Positions 10,541-21,548 of a stretch of 64,000 bases of DNA are shown here, piece by piece; position 1 is the stretch's first letter; each line of letters opens with the position of its first letter. Where the stretch lies: the NCBI GenBank assembly GCA_910591455.2, contig OU342808.1, positions 24,898,738-24,962,737 on the forward strand, given 5' to 3'. The notes under the pieces are model-generated. The model did not search any database and was not told the origin of the DNA. It saw only the letters and a list, made by a program, of their open reading frames with translations. The position numbers were made by a program, and so were the translations under genes. The stretch is from Pholis gunnellus (lineage: Eukaryota; Chordata; Actinopteri; Perciformes; Pholidae).

Positions 10541-11213
10541 CATGGATGGATTACTGAACGGGGCCTATGCTGGAACCAGGGGGCCCAGAGTGACCCGACG
10601 GCCTTTGAACTACAACATGTCACTCAAAGATTCACGTACCAACCAGGAAGACACTCGAAAGGACGGCAAAAGAAACATGAATCAACTTCAAAGAGACACA
10701 AGAAAAGACCAAACAACTATAAAGAGATGCAAAAACATTTGCAATAAGACACAGAGAGATCCCAAATAGATTCAACACAACTATGAATAGGGGCATAACA
10801 ACCACAAAGAGACACACAATGACAACAATAGGATACAACATTAATACAAAGAGACACAACGCAACCACACAGAGACTCAAAATGACTACAAAGAGACACA
10901 AAAGGACACACAATAGCTACAAATGAGCTCAAAATCACTACAAAAAGACTCAAAGCAACCACGAAGAGACACAAAAATGAATACAAACTGACATCAAATA
11001 AGAGTTTCAAAATCACTGCAAAGACACCAAACAACTATAAATAAATGCAAAACAGCTGCAAAGAGACGCAAACAGAGTCACACAAAATGACTACAAAGAG
11101 ACAAAACAACCACAAAGAGAAACAATGACCACAGAGAGACACAAAACCACAGAGGGATGCATAACGACTATAACGAGACACAACACAACAACAAAAAAGA
11201 GGCTAAACAACAA
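10541..11213 (+). repeat. Family C tandem-core element, copy 1
   Basis: A unique left flank (atggatggattactgaacgg, then caaccaggaag) leads into a long array of about 21-bp imperfect units of the form acaaagagacacaaaatgac. A right flank (cacagagggatgcataacga) closes it near 11184. Both flanks and the array recur at 32131-32656, so this is a dispersed element with a tandem core, not an isolated satellite. Units are poorly homogenised, with frequent 1-3 bp indels. Lys/Thr-rich and hydrophobic Leu/Cys/Val-rich open frames across it are artefacts of the unit composition. Confidence 0.85.
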
Positions 11214-11627
11214 TAAAGTGTGTGTGTTGCACCTATATAGGAGAGGAAGTGGGTTGGTTTAGATGTCTGAAATAAGGTCTGTGGTTAACACAAGCTTAAG
11301 AGATTTTAACATTTTGTTATACAACAGTAAACATCCATCTCATGAATTTTTAAGCTTTGTCTCTTGCGTCTTAAAACAAAGGCTGTTGCCCTCAACTGGA
11401 CAATAAAACCACGAGAACACGAGTCGCCTTTAGCTAAGTGGTGTGAAGTCATGTGACCGTGGTGTAGTTTGTTTGGAGGGAACCAGTGAGACACTAACTT
11501 CCAGGGCGGTCAACGAAATACTCCTGCTGGACTGTTGAATACCAGTAGTGTGCATGCTACTGCTTAAACATGTGGAGTGATAGCAGCCTCTTTTATAGAA
11601 ATTGTTGGTTGTTGTAGTCGGCTTCGT
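11214..11627. other. Non-coding interval
   Basis: Unique sequence between the family C element and family A copy 2. Nothing recognised. Confidence 0.5.
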
Positions 11628-12148
11628 ACCACAGACTGCAGATAAGAAGTGGACGTAGTCATCGTGACGTCACTCATTGGTTTGTGGACTGATGTTTTGA
11701 AGCCTCGAGTTCAGCGGTTTCGGCGTCGCCATCTTGGATTACGGCCTTCGCCGTGTTGTTTTTTCCAAACCAATGAACAGAAGAACCCAAATTTGGAATG
11801 TGGAGGAGTGACGTAGAGACGCCGTATACGTCTCTGTTAGAGACCTGTCAATCACTGTGTAGCCCCGCCCCTAAAGCATACCCTGCTTTATGGTCTGTTT
11901 GACTCTAAATGGACCATCATTTACTAAATGAACATCATGCTGTATTGAAGAAGACTTGAAACTAGAGATTGAGATCATAAACTCATGTTTACAATGTTTA
12001 CTGAGGTAATAAATCAAGAGAGAAGTAGAGTCATTTTCTCATAGACTTCTATACGACCAGAGGAGTCGCCCCCTGGTGGACACTAGAGAGAATGCAGCTT
12101 TAAGACATGAAGCATCGGCTTCACTCGTCAGAACCGGAGGTTGCCGTC
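11628..12148 (-). mobile_element. Family A repeat, copy 2 (reverse)
   Basis: A near full-length reverse copy. On the plus strand it begins with the 3' terminus (accacagactgcagataag) and ends with the 5' terminus (accggaggttgccgtcag). The segment around 11760-11810 differs from copies 1 and 3. It keeps the CTCF-like core, the gtcgccatcttgg YY1-like word at 11725-11737 and the conserved middle. No clear target-site duplication was found at its ends. Confidence 0.87.
12064..12082 (-). promoter_or_regulatory. CTCF-like motif in family A copy 2 (reverse)
   Basis: agtcgccccctggtggaca is the exact reverse complement of the copy 1 motif. It is convergent with copy 1 (6730) and divergent from copy 3 (21108). 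Confidence 0.6.
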
Positions 12149-13440
12149 AGTTTTGTCCTAACACATTAAGCTCATTCTCCACTTCAAATTGTATTCTTTT
12201 CACCTTAATCATCCAAACATCATTTTATTTTTAACATCTTTTCACTCATTGCACTTCTTTTTTTTACTGCGCATGCCGCCTTTGTCTCCACCGTCTCAAT
12301 TAGCAGTCCACCCCGCATGCACACTGCTATCAGCGTTGCGGAACGTGTTACAATTAGAGCTGATAGCCAAATATTCCTCTTTTCCAATAGATTAATTTGA
12401 GTGCGAGGCTTATCAGGAAAAGGCTCTTTGCTTGTCCTGCGTAGCGATAGCTTTCAGTACAAAGAACGCTGGTGTGAAGTAATCTGAAAGGACGGAAACC
12501 ATTATCTGGAATGGAAGTGAAACACTCGAGATCCGCTCTATAAATTCAGAGGAGACTAAAGATGAACATTTTCATTTGTCTCCCTCGCATGAACCATCAT
12601 GTTTTCTATTGTTAATCTCTGAGTGCAAAGCATCGAATCCTTCAGAGGAACGTTTTGACAACTGGACGCTGAGGCGCGGCCGATAATGCACTGCGTGAAA
12701 ACCTAAAGTTGAATAAATTATGCACCACCAAAAAAAAAAAAAAATCAGTCTGGCTGTTTCAAAAAAAAAAGAAAAATTCAAAGTCACCTCTGATGAATAG
12801 CGCGGGGTGATTAATTCATGATGGGATACGCCACCTTGTCAGGCCAAAGCTCTTCACCGGCTGATGGCAACACATGCATAATAGAACAGTGGTTCTCTGC
12901 CTCCCCCTCGTCGTCTGAGCCAACTTGAAAGGAATTAGAAACGGAGCCGTCACATTACACGTGTGGTGTCACCGCGCGCTCAGACGAGGGGGGAAAGTGG
13001 ATCTCCATCGCTTGGATTGTCTCTCTCTCTCTAACGTCACGAAAACAATGAGAGGAACGGAAAAGTTTGTGAAAAAGGGGCCGTGAAAAACTGGAAGGAT
13101 TCGATTAGTCTCTATACGTTAGATCACACCGAGTCTTTCCTGCATAAGAGAATTCACTCGATATTTAATAATTGCAACAACATGTATTTACTTATATTAG
13201 TATTGTCTAGTATCTGAGGGCTGCACATGACCTGCAGTCGTCGTGCCGTAATGACTGGACTCCTCTGTGCGTCTCTCCTTCACTAACAGAGTGAACAGTC
13301 AGTTCAGCAGTGGAGTGACCTTTTCTCTAAACCCTCCGATAACTCTCTCCGGCTGACAGGCCGAATGAGCAGATGATCCCGGACTCCTTCATGGTGTGTT
13401 GCGACTGCACTCGTTGCAAAATGACAAGTGGATCAAGCTT
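12149..13440. other. Non-coding interval, possible conserved element near 12.3-12.45 kb
   Basis: The stretch 12290-12440 is unique and carries ctcaattagcagtcc, acaattagagctgatag and tagattaatttgag, dense homeodomain-type words compatible with an enhancer. Poly-A runs lie at 12731-12744 and 12761-12770. No coding evidence. Confidence 0.4.
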
Positions 13441-13492
13441 CTTTTTTTTTTCACCTCCGGGGAGAGGAAGGGGGGGGGGGGGGGGGGGGGGG
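13441..13492. repeat. T-run followed by 23-nt poly-G
   Basis: A short T10 stretch at 13442-13451 and an uninterrupted 23-G run at 13470-13492. Confidence 0.95.
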
Positions 13493-14522
13493 ACTTGTGT
13501 CACTCTCGACCGGCGCACCCAAGAAAATCAGCCGTGAAGTTTTTGGTTTTGGGGCAATCTGACCGCTGACACCGCGGAGCTGTCACTTACGATGCCCTTC
13601 CCCTCCATCACCCGATCTCACCCCCCCCCTCCACCACCATCCACCCACCCTGCTCCTCGCACCTGACTGGCACCATGGGTTAGCGTGCCGGGGCCAAAAA
13701 AGCGTGATTGACACCTCGCCCGATCTTCTGTAAACACCTTGAGATCTTGGCACCCCCCCTCCAGCGAGAGGAGGAGGAGGAGGAGGGAGGGAGGGGGGAG
13801 AAGATCGGTGACTTGTGTGAAAGAGGCCTCTCTCCTCCTGGCCTCGGCTCAAGTCTGCTGGCGCTCGCTGTGTGACGCGGCCACGACTTGTCAGAGGGAG
13901 TAACAAGATGCTGAGTGACTTAGCACCTCTGGAAATGTCAGCCCCCGAGCCGGCGGACGCCAGGCCGAGTGGAGTGGGGAGTGGAACAGACCCCAACTGC
14001 GACTGGCTCAGCTGCTGCCTGTAGGAAGCAGGGAGTGCATGCGCTTGGACGAGACGGGACGAGGCGTCGGGATAGATGAGGCCTGACGACGCCGCGTTCA
14101 TTCTGCCCACCCCCCCCCCCCACGATATTTCCACCACACGTCTCACGCTTTGCTTCTCTTTTTTCGGAGAAGTGCATCTGCTATCGTCCAGCTGCTGTGG
14201 AACGGACCTCCACTGCCCTAGCGGCCCGACAACAAAGTCCACGCTTTGATGATGATGATGTGGGCAAACCGCGGCACGCCTAAGTGACCCATTATTGCTC
14301 TGGTGAATCGTGCTAAAGGAGACAAGGCGCCAAAGAGACACCCAACACAAGAGGGGGAGTCAGTCACGTCGGCATGCTCATTCACCGCGCCGACAAAACA
14401 CATTCTTCCTCTCCCCCGAGTAAACTCGATGGATGTTATAACGCGACATATTTAATGCTACATATTTGTAGAAAGTCAAGCAGAAAGTCAGTCGGGTGAA
14501 GCATTAAGGAATCAGGAGACAC

Positions 14523-14530
<8 letters not shown>
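13493..14530. other. GC-rich non-coding interval
   Basis: Compositionally GC-rich with short C runs (13621-13629, 13753-13760, 14109-14121) and (GAG)n at 13776-13790. The longest open frame of the window (255 codons, minus strand, 13583-14350) lies here. It consists largely of Ser, Pro, Arg and Gly in low-complexity runs, has no domain, and is judged non-coding. A CpG-rich regulatory region is possible but not shown. Confidence 0.45.

Positions 14531-14560
<30 letters not shown>
14528..14560 (+). repeat. (GA)n microsatellite
   Basis: About eleven GA units after a poly-A, with a gga interruption near the end. Confidence 0.93.
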
Positions 14561-14561
<1 letters not shown>

Positions 14562-14944
14562 CACTTTGGAGCGTGACGACGCTCGGTAAAATCTAATGGG
14601 CTGTTTACTCGCCGCCTGCCGAGATCCACGCCGCTACATTGACTCCTGATTTATATTTTCTGATTCATAGAGGCGCATGCATCTTACTTTAATCAAGGTT
14701 CTCCCTATCATCCCCCACTCGTCCCCTCCATCTCACTGCCTGACATCCCAGGTTTTTTTTCCCCCACAATGCACATTAACAGCAACAAAAATAAATATAT
14801 AATCAGTTTTATGACAGACTACGTTTTTTAGCACATGATGGGTGAATATAGCATTTTGAAAATGGCCCCGGCCCTATCCTCAATCTCCAAATAGATCCGC
14901 TGGGATGGGGGGGGAGGCAATATCAGCTGAGAGGACACAGTCTC

Positions 14945-14948
<4 letters not shown>
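14561..14948. other. Non-coding interval
   Basis: Unique sequence with a T8 run at 14753 and AT-rich words near 14790. Nothing recognised. Confidence 0.5.

Positions 14949-15007
<59 letters not shown>
14949..15007 (+). repeat. (TG)n microsatellite, ~29 units
   Basis: Pure GT/TG repeat. Confidence 0.97.
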
Positions 15008-15011
<4 letters not shown>

Positions 15012-15290
15012 CAAACGGCTGCAATCTGACGCCTGCTATTTCTCATGTTTGTTAACAAAATACAATTTGAGGTGAGGAACGGGAGCGTGCGGATAAGGAC
15101 ATAAGCACATCGTTTGGCTGAGCTGACGAGTAAAGTTCAGAAGTGCGTTCTGGGATCAACGGGAGGACGCCGCCTCGTGCCGTCAAGTGTGTGCTTTTTA
15201 AATTTCGGTGATTGCGTCGTGCTTTCGCGTAAAAGCGCACAACGCACTTGATTAGATTGTGGATGAAGCACAGATTTCCACACGTCATTG

Positions 15291-15313
15291 CCCCCCCCCC
15301 CCCCCCCCCCCCC
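15291..15313. repeat. Poly-C tract, 23 nt
   Basis: Twenty-three consecutive C, the same length as the runs at 1059, 13470 (G) and 31712 (G). Confidence 0.95.
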
Positions 15314-17504
15314 TGAAATGAATCACGACAAAACAATAGCTGCTCACCTCTTTCTTAAGGAAAGCGAACGCTCGGAGCAAAGTTCAGCATCAGGGGTTAA
15401 GTTTCAGTTTCATTTCTCGCTGGCTGCTAATAGCCGACATATCCGCGAGGGCGAGGAGGCCACAGGTTCGGCAGATTAAGTCTGGGGATTTCTCTTGACC
15501 TTTCAGCCAAATGCCATGCTGTTTGAGGTGTACAAGCATAATTAGATCTGATCGTCCCGTGGCTTTCTAATCTTTGCCCGGCCGGCACTTTTTTTATTTT
15601 TTTTGCACCGCAAAAAAATCGTTGCCGTTCATTAGCAGCGTTTAAGATGTGCAGGGCACAGGCTAATGACTAAGAGCTAGTGAGGTCGCAGTAATCCTGT
15701 TGTTTTCTGATGATTCCACATGATGCACACAACTGTTGCGTATACGGCTCCGCTTTCAAGGAAAAGCCAAAAACCCCCGTTAATGAGGAGGATGGCCATT
15801 CCGACGGGGTCTGTTTTAGTGATGTACGCGCATCGTCTGGGAGAAAGAAAGAAAACAAGAAAAAAAAAAGGCGGTCGCCCGGCTAATGCAGCCGCCAATT
15901 CACAGTGACATTTGCCATTAGCTCCGTGCTGAATTCGACCCGGTTGACGAAAGCAGAAGAAAAACCTCAAATCATTCCCAATTAACGGAGGCATCAAACA
16001 GTGGCAAAAAAAAGAAAAAGAAAAATCCTAGCAGGAGATTTTACGGGCGGTGAAAAGGTCAGGCTCCAGTGGAACTAGACAAAGTCACGCCGTTTATTAG
16101 AACTAATGAGCGCTTCCGTTGGACCGAATTAACGCCGTTACACAAGCGAAAAAAAATGATAAAATAAATAAAGTGAGTCTGAGCGTAGCATTTGTTTTCT
16201 GACACACACACGAACACTCACACTTGACTGGCTGACAAACTGACCCAGACGCAGACTTTTGAATTAATAATGCCTCCTTAAATATGTGTCAAATTGAGCG
16301 GGGAATGTCTGTTTTTTGAGGACGCTACAAAAGTACATTTGGAAAAACTTAATAAAACTAGCACTGAAAACAAGAATCTAAAAATGTACAGATTTAAAAT
16401 CCCAACACGAGAACAGTGCAATTTTCAGATTTTATTTTATTCAGATTTAACAGCACGGACATTGGTAATAAGAAGGCACAATTCATGAGCCAAAAGTAAA
16501 TAATCACTTTCACATTGAGCAACAGCTCACTTTTAGTAAAGCCCAACACGAGACAATCCCAAAACCAATGTTTGCGGATGCTGTAGATACATCAGTGAAG
16601 TCTGCCAAAGTTGGTTTTGTTCATATTTTCTGGTAAATAGAAACGTTTTCACACCGTTTCCTCAAACCTAAACCACCTGAGCCTCCTTTTAAAATCTCCT
16701 CATTCTCCTAATGAGCCCTTGAATAGAGGAGAGAGTTTATTCATTGAGATATTCAGATGATTCTCCCCCTCGTCTTCCTCCCTCTCTATAAAACGACAGA
16801 GGTGGAAGGACGTAACGGTGATTGGCTGTGACAGCGCCCAAAATGAGGCTAACGAATATCCTAATGAGGAAAACGCGAGCCAACGCCGCGTCGCTCCAAC
16901 GTTCCAGATAGCCGGCCTTGAGAGAGACGAACCCACGAGCTGCAGCAAAAATCTCTGCCTGACCTCTAACCGAAACACCTGCACGTTCAGTATCGTTTGT
17001 GTGTCTGCGGATCGAGACTCTGCACTGGGTTTAGTGGTAAAACATGGCTAAAAGGTGCTAATCGTCCACTAAACGGCTACAATGTTGTTCTATTTCGATT
17101 TAGTAATTTATGCCGAGCAATGTAATGTTTCCAGTGCACCCTGGTTTTGTTTTATTGATCGAGAAAAAAACATAAAACTTTGGTATCAGTCCCTCAGAAA
17201 CCAAAAGTTATATTTTGCTCTGGCGTTCAATGATCATAAATTGGAAACCAAAGCAACCTCGAGGACGGACAATAGACCAGAATGCAGCTACAGGACAGGC
17301 TGTGTGTTGAGTACAGAGAGCAAAAACAAACTCTTGGGAAATGTTTTATAGACAAACATTTCGAAGTCCGTCTCTAGTAAGCGTGCTTAAGAAACACAAC
17401 GCCACTTCTGATATCTGAGAGCAGAAATAGAGCGCGAAGGTCCGGACCACGACTCTCTGGAAACGGCCGTAAAAACAACAAGAATTGCCGTTTTAAATGT
17501 TTTT
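15314..17504. other. Mostly unique non-coding DNA
   Basis: No simple repeats beyond short A runs (15850-15870, 16003-16024, 16148-16154). Unique AT-containing segments with taattag-type words (15535-15550, 15895-15935, 16845-16870) are compatible with conserved elements. No exon with splice sites was recognised. Confidence 0.45.
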
Positions 17505-17760
17505 ATTCCTCCGCCAATCAGTCAAGCTGCAGTTTATATCTACGTCTGTCCAAACTGTCATCACTTCATCCTGTTAGATATTTGTTCAGAATCGTTCAAA
17601 ATTAGCACGTGAATTAGGTCACAGTGACCTTTGACCACCAAATTCTAATCATTTCATCTTTAAGTCCAAATGGACGTTTGTGCCAAATTTAAAGAAGTTC
17701 CCTCAAAGCTGAGATATCACGTTCACAGAGGCCAAACCATGTCTGTATGAGCCGAGAATA
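17505..17760 (+). repeat. Dispersed repeat family F, copy 2
   Basis: Contains the family blocks tattcctccgccaatcag, gttagatatttgttcagaat, ttaggtcacagtgacc, aatcatttcatctttaagtc and gacgtttgtgccaaatttaa, then a gagatatcacgttcac tail. It matches 5640-5880 in order over the second half. It resembles a common teleost repeat from memory; the element class is unknown. Confidence 0.75.
17616..17637 (+). promoter_or_regulatory. Perfect ERE palindrome overlapping a DR1
   Basis: AGGTCA-CAG-TGACCT at 17616-17630 is a full consensus oestrogen response element. The downstream half-site is reused in TGACCT-T-TGACCA (17625-17637), a DR1 with one mismatch. Copy 1 of this family keeps only the DR1. Sequence match only. 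Confidence 0.6.
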
Positions 17761-18143
17761 AACATATTTAGGGTTACCAACTCCACCACATATAGTGTTT
17801 GGAAACAGGTTGGTTTCACTGAAATACTCCTCTTCTGTTCCTCTGGATTCACCTCAGGGACCCCTGAAAGTGCCCAAACCCCCCATTTTGACAACCCCTG
17901 TCCCATCCAGACGAATCACACCCTCCTCACATCACTCCGACGAGGCTCTTCGGATTTGAGACGAGGCCCCGAAAGTGGTGAGCGACGGCGTCCCATGCAG
18001 ACGCTGGATTCCATTAGAGAACAACAGGGACGTGGGGCCCCCCCCCGGGTCCCCAAGCAGCATATGACACAGAGCCTGAGGGCAGAGGAAGTAACTCAGC
18101 CTGACTTAATCCACCGGACGAGCTGCACAGGAGACTCACTTAA
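17761..18143. other. Non-coding interval
   Basis: Unique sequence with an 8-C run (18038). Nothing recognised. Confidence 0.5.
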
Positions 18144-18171
18144 TGTGTGTGTGTGTGTGTGTGTGTGTGTG
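18144..18171 (+). repeat. (TG)n microsatellite
   Basis: About 14 units followed by ggggg. Confidence 0.95.
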
Positions 18172-18175
18172 GGGG

Positions 18176-19015
18176 ATATTAACGACAGTCCACTGCAGCA
18201 GTGATACCACTGATATTAATAATAATGACTCAACAACGGACTTCTAAAGGCCAACAGTGAATTCAGAAGCTGAGGTTGATTAAGTGATTCGCTGATTAAC
18301 AGAACAATCAATGGAGAGTTATGAGAGTTATTCCACTTCATAAAAAAAGTGTTTAGTCTGTTTATCACCTAAAATAAGACATTTTAATCAATTCTTTATG
18401 GTCATTTGTCATTATTTTTTTGCCAAATTTCCTTTTGATTAATAAATTAATTATGAAAACTTACAAAGAAATGTAAATTTTTGCCCCAATTTTTTTGAAT
18501 TGGCAACTTATCACGAGCATTAATATTCATCACGGTTGAACAAAAATAAAAGTGTCACATACAGAAAATCAAACTACTAAAAAAGCTCAAAGAAGAAGAT
18601 TTAATCTACAGATGTTTTGGGAAAGTGTCACAGCAAAGAAGGTACGTCTTTCATTTTGAGGATTCTCAAATGAACCTCTACACTAGTTGTTTCATTGCTA
18701 AATGTTACAATGCAACAACATAACACAATGGATTGTCTTGGTTGTATTCATTCAACACTACAGTGTATTTATATGACATATATGACGGTTTTGTAACGTG
18801 TATCTTTGTTACACTGCTTGTTTCTTAGTGTATTCTTATTTTTACTGTCACCATTATCAGTTTTCCATGTGACAAGTCCTCAGAATATATGGAGAGTTTT
18901 CCTTCTTTGTGTTAGTTATGGATTCAAGTAAACAATGAACTGTTTCTGTTTCTTTGAATAAATGTGTTTTTACACGTATACCGTGTTTTTGTTGCTTCTT
19001 CTTCACTCGTTCACT
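18176..19015. other. AT-rich non-coding interval
   Basis: Words such as gattaagtgattcgctgatt at about 18280 and taataaattaattatg near 18440 recall degraded fish repeats, without a confident family. No exon. Confidence 0.45.
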
Positions 19016-19017
19016 CA

Positions 19018-19205
19018 AAGGATTCAAGGAGAATTTATTGTCATTATTTAAGACGTCGGCCATGTTTGCAGAGAATTGTTTTGTTGCCTCTGTTTACATT
19101 CCTCCTGAATACAAAATGCGCTCCAGGAATGTAATAGTGTTTTAGTTTGTCGTGTCTTTTTCTCTTGTGTAGCAAATGGGAAAATCGTTGTGCAACCCTG
19201 ATGTT
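19018..19205 (+). repeat. Family D repeat, copy 1
   Basis: Shares ordered blocks with the reverse strand of 39870-40043: gtcggccat, agtattgtttt (agaattgtttt here), ctgtttacattcctcctga, tttgtcgtg / ttctc and tgtgtagcaaatggg. The class is unknown. A gattcaag...aatttattgtcatt block precedes it, whereas in the other copy the similar block is inverted at the opposite end. Confidence 0.65.
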
Positions 19206-19225
19206 ATGTGTATATATATATATAT

Positions 19226-19257
<32 letters not shown>

Positions 19258-19428
19258 ACACACACATATTTGCCTTCTGATGCAAATTCAAAACATGCAC
19301 AGGAATGCACCACTGTTTTTTGGTTTTGTTGTGTAGCAAACGGGCAATACGTTGTCCAACCCTGATGTTATGTACATACTGTATATATATACTGTATATC
19401 TATATATCTATATATATATATATATATA
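19126..19428 (+). repeat. ~165-176-bp tandem duplication with (TA)n tails
   Basis: Blocks ggaatg...gtgtttt and tgtgtagcaaatgggaaaat, followed by gttgtgcaaccctgatgtta, recur about 164-176 bp downstream (19302-19372) with few changes. Each copy is followed by a TA tract: 19209-19258 and 19381-19428. The duplication probably arose within the family D copy and was accompanied or mediated by the TA tracts. Confidence 0.8.
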
Positions 19429-19579
19429 GTGTTTTTGTTGCAAATCTGGTTTGTGTGAATGAGACTTAACTAAAACTAGAGGGTGTCTTACTTGTAGAAA
19501 CCTTCCATTGCTTGTGTGCATCCCGACGCAGAGACGAACATGTTGAGGGATGATGTGGTTGGGTTGGGTTGTATAGAAG
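19429..19579. other. Non-coding interval
   Basis: Short unique segment between the TA tract and the G-rich tract. Nothing recognised. Confidence 0.5.
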
Positions 19580-19624
19580 GAGGAGGAGGTGGGGTGGGGG
19601 TGGGGGGGGGGGGGGGGGAGGGGT
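19580..19624 (+). repeat. G-rich tract (17-G run)
   Basis: (GGA)n leading into ggggtgggggt and an uninterrupted 17-G run at 19602-19618. Confidence 0.93.
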
Positions 19625-19740
19625 TGGCATATGGTCACATGAGAGGCACAATCACGAGCTGGAGAGCCAAAAGCCCTGCCTTGCGTATGATACGCATCGT
19701 GGCGAGAAACGCGGATGCCGTGTTTGCGAAGCGTCTAGGT

Positions 19741-19814
19741 CGCGTGCACGGGTGGTGGATGGGGATGGGTGGAGGGGTGAGAGGTGGAGGTGGTGGTGGT
19801 GGTGGGGGGGGGGC
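19741..19814 (+). repeat. G-rich (GGT)n/(GGA)n low-complexity tract
   Basis: Imperfect ggtggtgg units ending in a 10-G run (19804-19813). Several G-runs of at least three make it G-quadruplex-capable. Confidence 0.85.
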
Positions 19815-20107
19815 ATGTGACGATGGCCTGAATTGAAAAGAGCCACCTTTTTGATTTTGGACGGGGCCCCCGGTTCCTGGCAGGCTGGCCGGCCATAAGG
19901 CGGGGCGGGGCCTGAGGATAATGGCAGCAGAAGGGAGAGGAGGCCGACAGCTGGCGAATTCTGCCCCAATATGTTTCCATGAAAGAGGCGAGGAAATTTC
20001 AGAAGACGCGATCGCCCGGACGACACGCTCGGCGGCAAAAGGGAAGATTAAAAATAAAATTAGTTAACATCTTGCCCGTTTCACCCCACGATGCACATTT
20101 CGGCGCG
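19815..20107. other. Non-coding interval
   Basis: GC-rich at 19860-19915 (ggccggccataaggcggggc), then unique sequence. No exon recognised. Confidence 0.45.
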
Positions 20108-20147
20108 GGAGGAGGAGGAGGAGGAGCAGGAGGAGGAGGAGGGGGAA
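20108..20147 (+). repeat. (GGA)n repeat
   Basis: About 12 GGA-like triplets with one gca interruption. Confidence 0.9.
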
Positions 20148-20755
20148 ATGATTGCGACGGCCATTCACATTACACCAACAACCAGGAAAAAAAACCCCCT
20201 TACAGTTAATTAGAGGAAGTCATGTGTCGCCTCCTGAAGCTCGTTCAGCACACACAGATGTGGCCTGGAGTGTTTTTTAAACCACTTTTTCATCATCTCT
20301 CTCTCTCTCTCCTCCCTGCATCTCGTTTTCTTTTTCTTTTTTTTACCGTCCGAAGCATATTGTGAATCTAAAATGCAAATGAATCTCTCTCTTTTTTTTT
20401 CTACCTCCAATCACCGTGCCTCTAATGAGGTGTAAAATATGTGCGTTAATGACAGAAGAAAAGTTGTTTAGATGTGGGGGAGAGTTAATTGGTTTTAATC
20501 ACTGCCTACATCCATCTGGTTACGCCAGACAACAAACTACTTCATCCCGGTGCCTCATTAGACGTATTGTGAGTCGCTACGAGTGAAAGGAGACGCTCGT
20601 CCTCCACTGGCTTCCTTTATGCACAAAGTATATTGTTCAGCTGCAGAGTGTTTAGGATCAGACGAAACCTAGTCCATGGGCTCTTTGACCAAAAGAGGAC
20701 ACGCTGGTCGGATGTTAGTCTTTCATATTGTTACAGTATGAAAACACATCGTCAT
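20148..20755. other. Non-coding interval with candidate conserved element at 20410-20560
   Basis: Includes (CT)n at 20298-20311 and T runs near 20335 and 20392. The segment 20410-20560 is unique and holds tctaatgaggtgtaaaat, gagttaattggttttaatca and an E-box catctgg. It is compatible with a conserved enhancer, unproven. Confidence 0.35.
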
Positions 20756-20760
20756 GAACT

Positions 20761-20820
20761 GGAGGAGCCGGGGATTCGAACCGTTGATCTTCCGACCGGA
20801 AGACGACCTTGTGCCACATC
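20761..20820 (-). repeat. tRNA-derived fragment (SINE-like)
   Basis: On the minus strand, tggcacaaggtcg resembles a pol III A-box and aacggttcgaatccccgg is a good B-box/T-arm. The cloverleaf is incomplete: no acceptor pairing was found and the anticodon arm is degraded. It is therefore most likely a SINE head or a tRNA pseudogene rather than a tRNA gene. Confidence 0.5.
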
Positions 20821-21036
20821 CTCTCTCTCTCAGGGTGTTTACATTGTGGAATTTTGATGGGTCGGTCGACTGATGGTGGAATCATGTCTTTGATCCCCGT
20901 CTCTGTTTGAGCTTTATGTATCTATCTTCTTACCCTGCTTTCTTTTTGTGGTCGTAAATAACTTTCGGTCCTAATTCCATTCCCCCCTTTTGTAGCAATC
21001 CACAGACAGAAACGACATGGAAGTAAAAGGACAGAC

Positions 21037-21548
21037 CAGTCGGCAACCTCCAGTTCTGACGAGCGAAGCCGATGAAGAGTGTCTTAAAGCTGCATTCTCT
21101 CTAGTGTCCACCAGGGGGCGACTCCTCTGGTTGTATAGAAGTCTATGAGAAAATGACTCTACTTCTCTCTTGATTTATTACCTCAGTAAACATTGTAAAC
21201 ATGAGTTTATGGTCTCAATCTCTAGTTTCAAGTCTTCTTCAATACAGCATGATGTTCATTTAGTAAATGATGGTCCATTTAGAGTCAAACAGACCATAAA
21301 GCAGGAGATGCTTTAGGGGCGGGGCTACACAGTGATTGACAGGTCTCTAACAGAGACGTATACGGCGTCTCTACGTCACTCCTCCTCAGTCCAGATATGG
21401 TCACTTCCTGTTCACTGGTTGCAAAAAACAACATGGCGTCGGCTGTAATCCAAGATGGCGACTGCAACTCGAGGCTTCAAAACATCAGTCCACAAATCAA
21501 TAAGTGACATCACGATGACTACGTCCACTTCTTATATACAGTCTGTGG
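21037..21548 (+). mobile_element. Family A repeat, copy 3 (best full-length copy)
   Basis: Runs from cagtcggcaacctccagttc to cttatatacagtctgtgg, about 510 bp. Candidate target-site duplication: ggacagac at 21029-21036 and 21548-21555 (7-8 bp depending on the exact end). A CAG start and an ~8-bp duplication fit a hAT-like non-autonomous transposon, although terminal inverted repeats are weak. It contains agagacg...cgtctct, a 7-bp inverted repeat near 21351-21371, the CTCF-like core and paired ATGGCG words. There is no coding capacity. Confidence 0.88.
21105..21123 (+). promoter_or_regulatory. CTCF-like motif in family A copy 3 (forward)
   Basis: The same 19-bp sequence as in copy 1, core 21108-21120. 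Confidence 0.6.

Noticed and set aside
13583..14350. 255-codon open frame on the minus strand, the longest in the window
   Set aside because: Low-complexity Ser/Pro/Arg/Gly composition, no domain, lies in GC-rich DNA where stops are rare, and an overlapping frame is open as well.
16148..16175. aataaa polyadenylation-like words
   Set aside because: AATAAA is frequent in AT-rich DNA, and no upstream exon is present to terminate.
20761..20820. tRNA gene on the minus strand
   Set aside because: A good B-box is present but the acceptor stem and anticodon arm do not form; better explained as a SINE or tRNA pseudogene.
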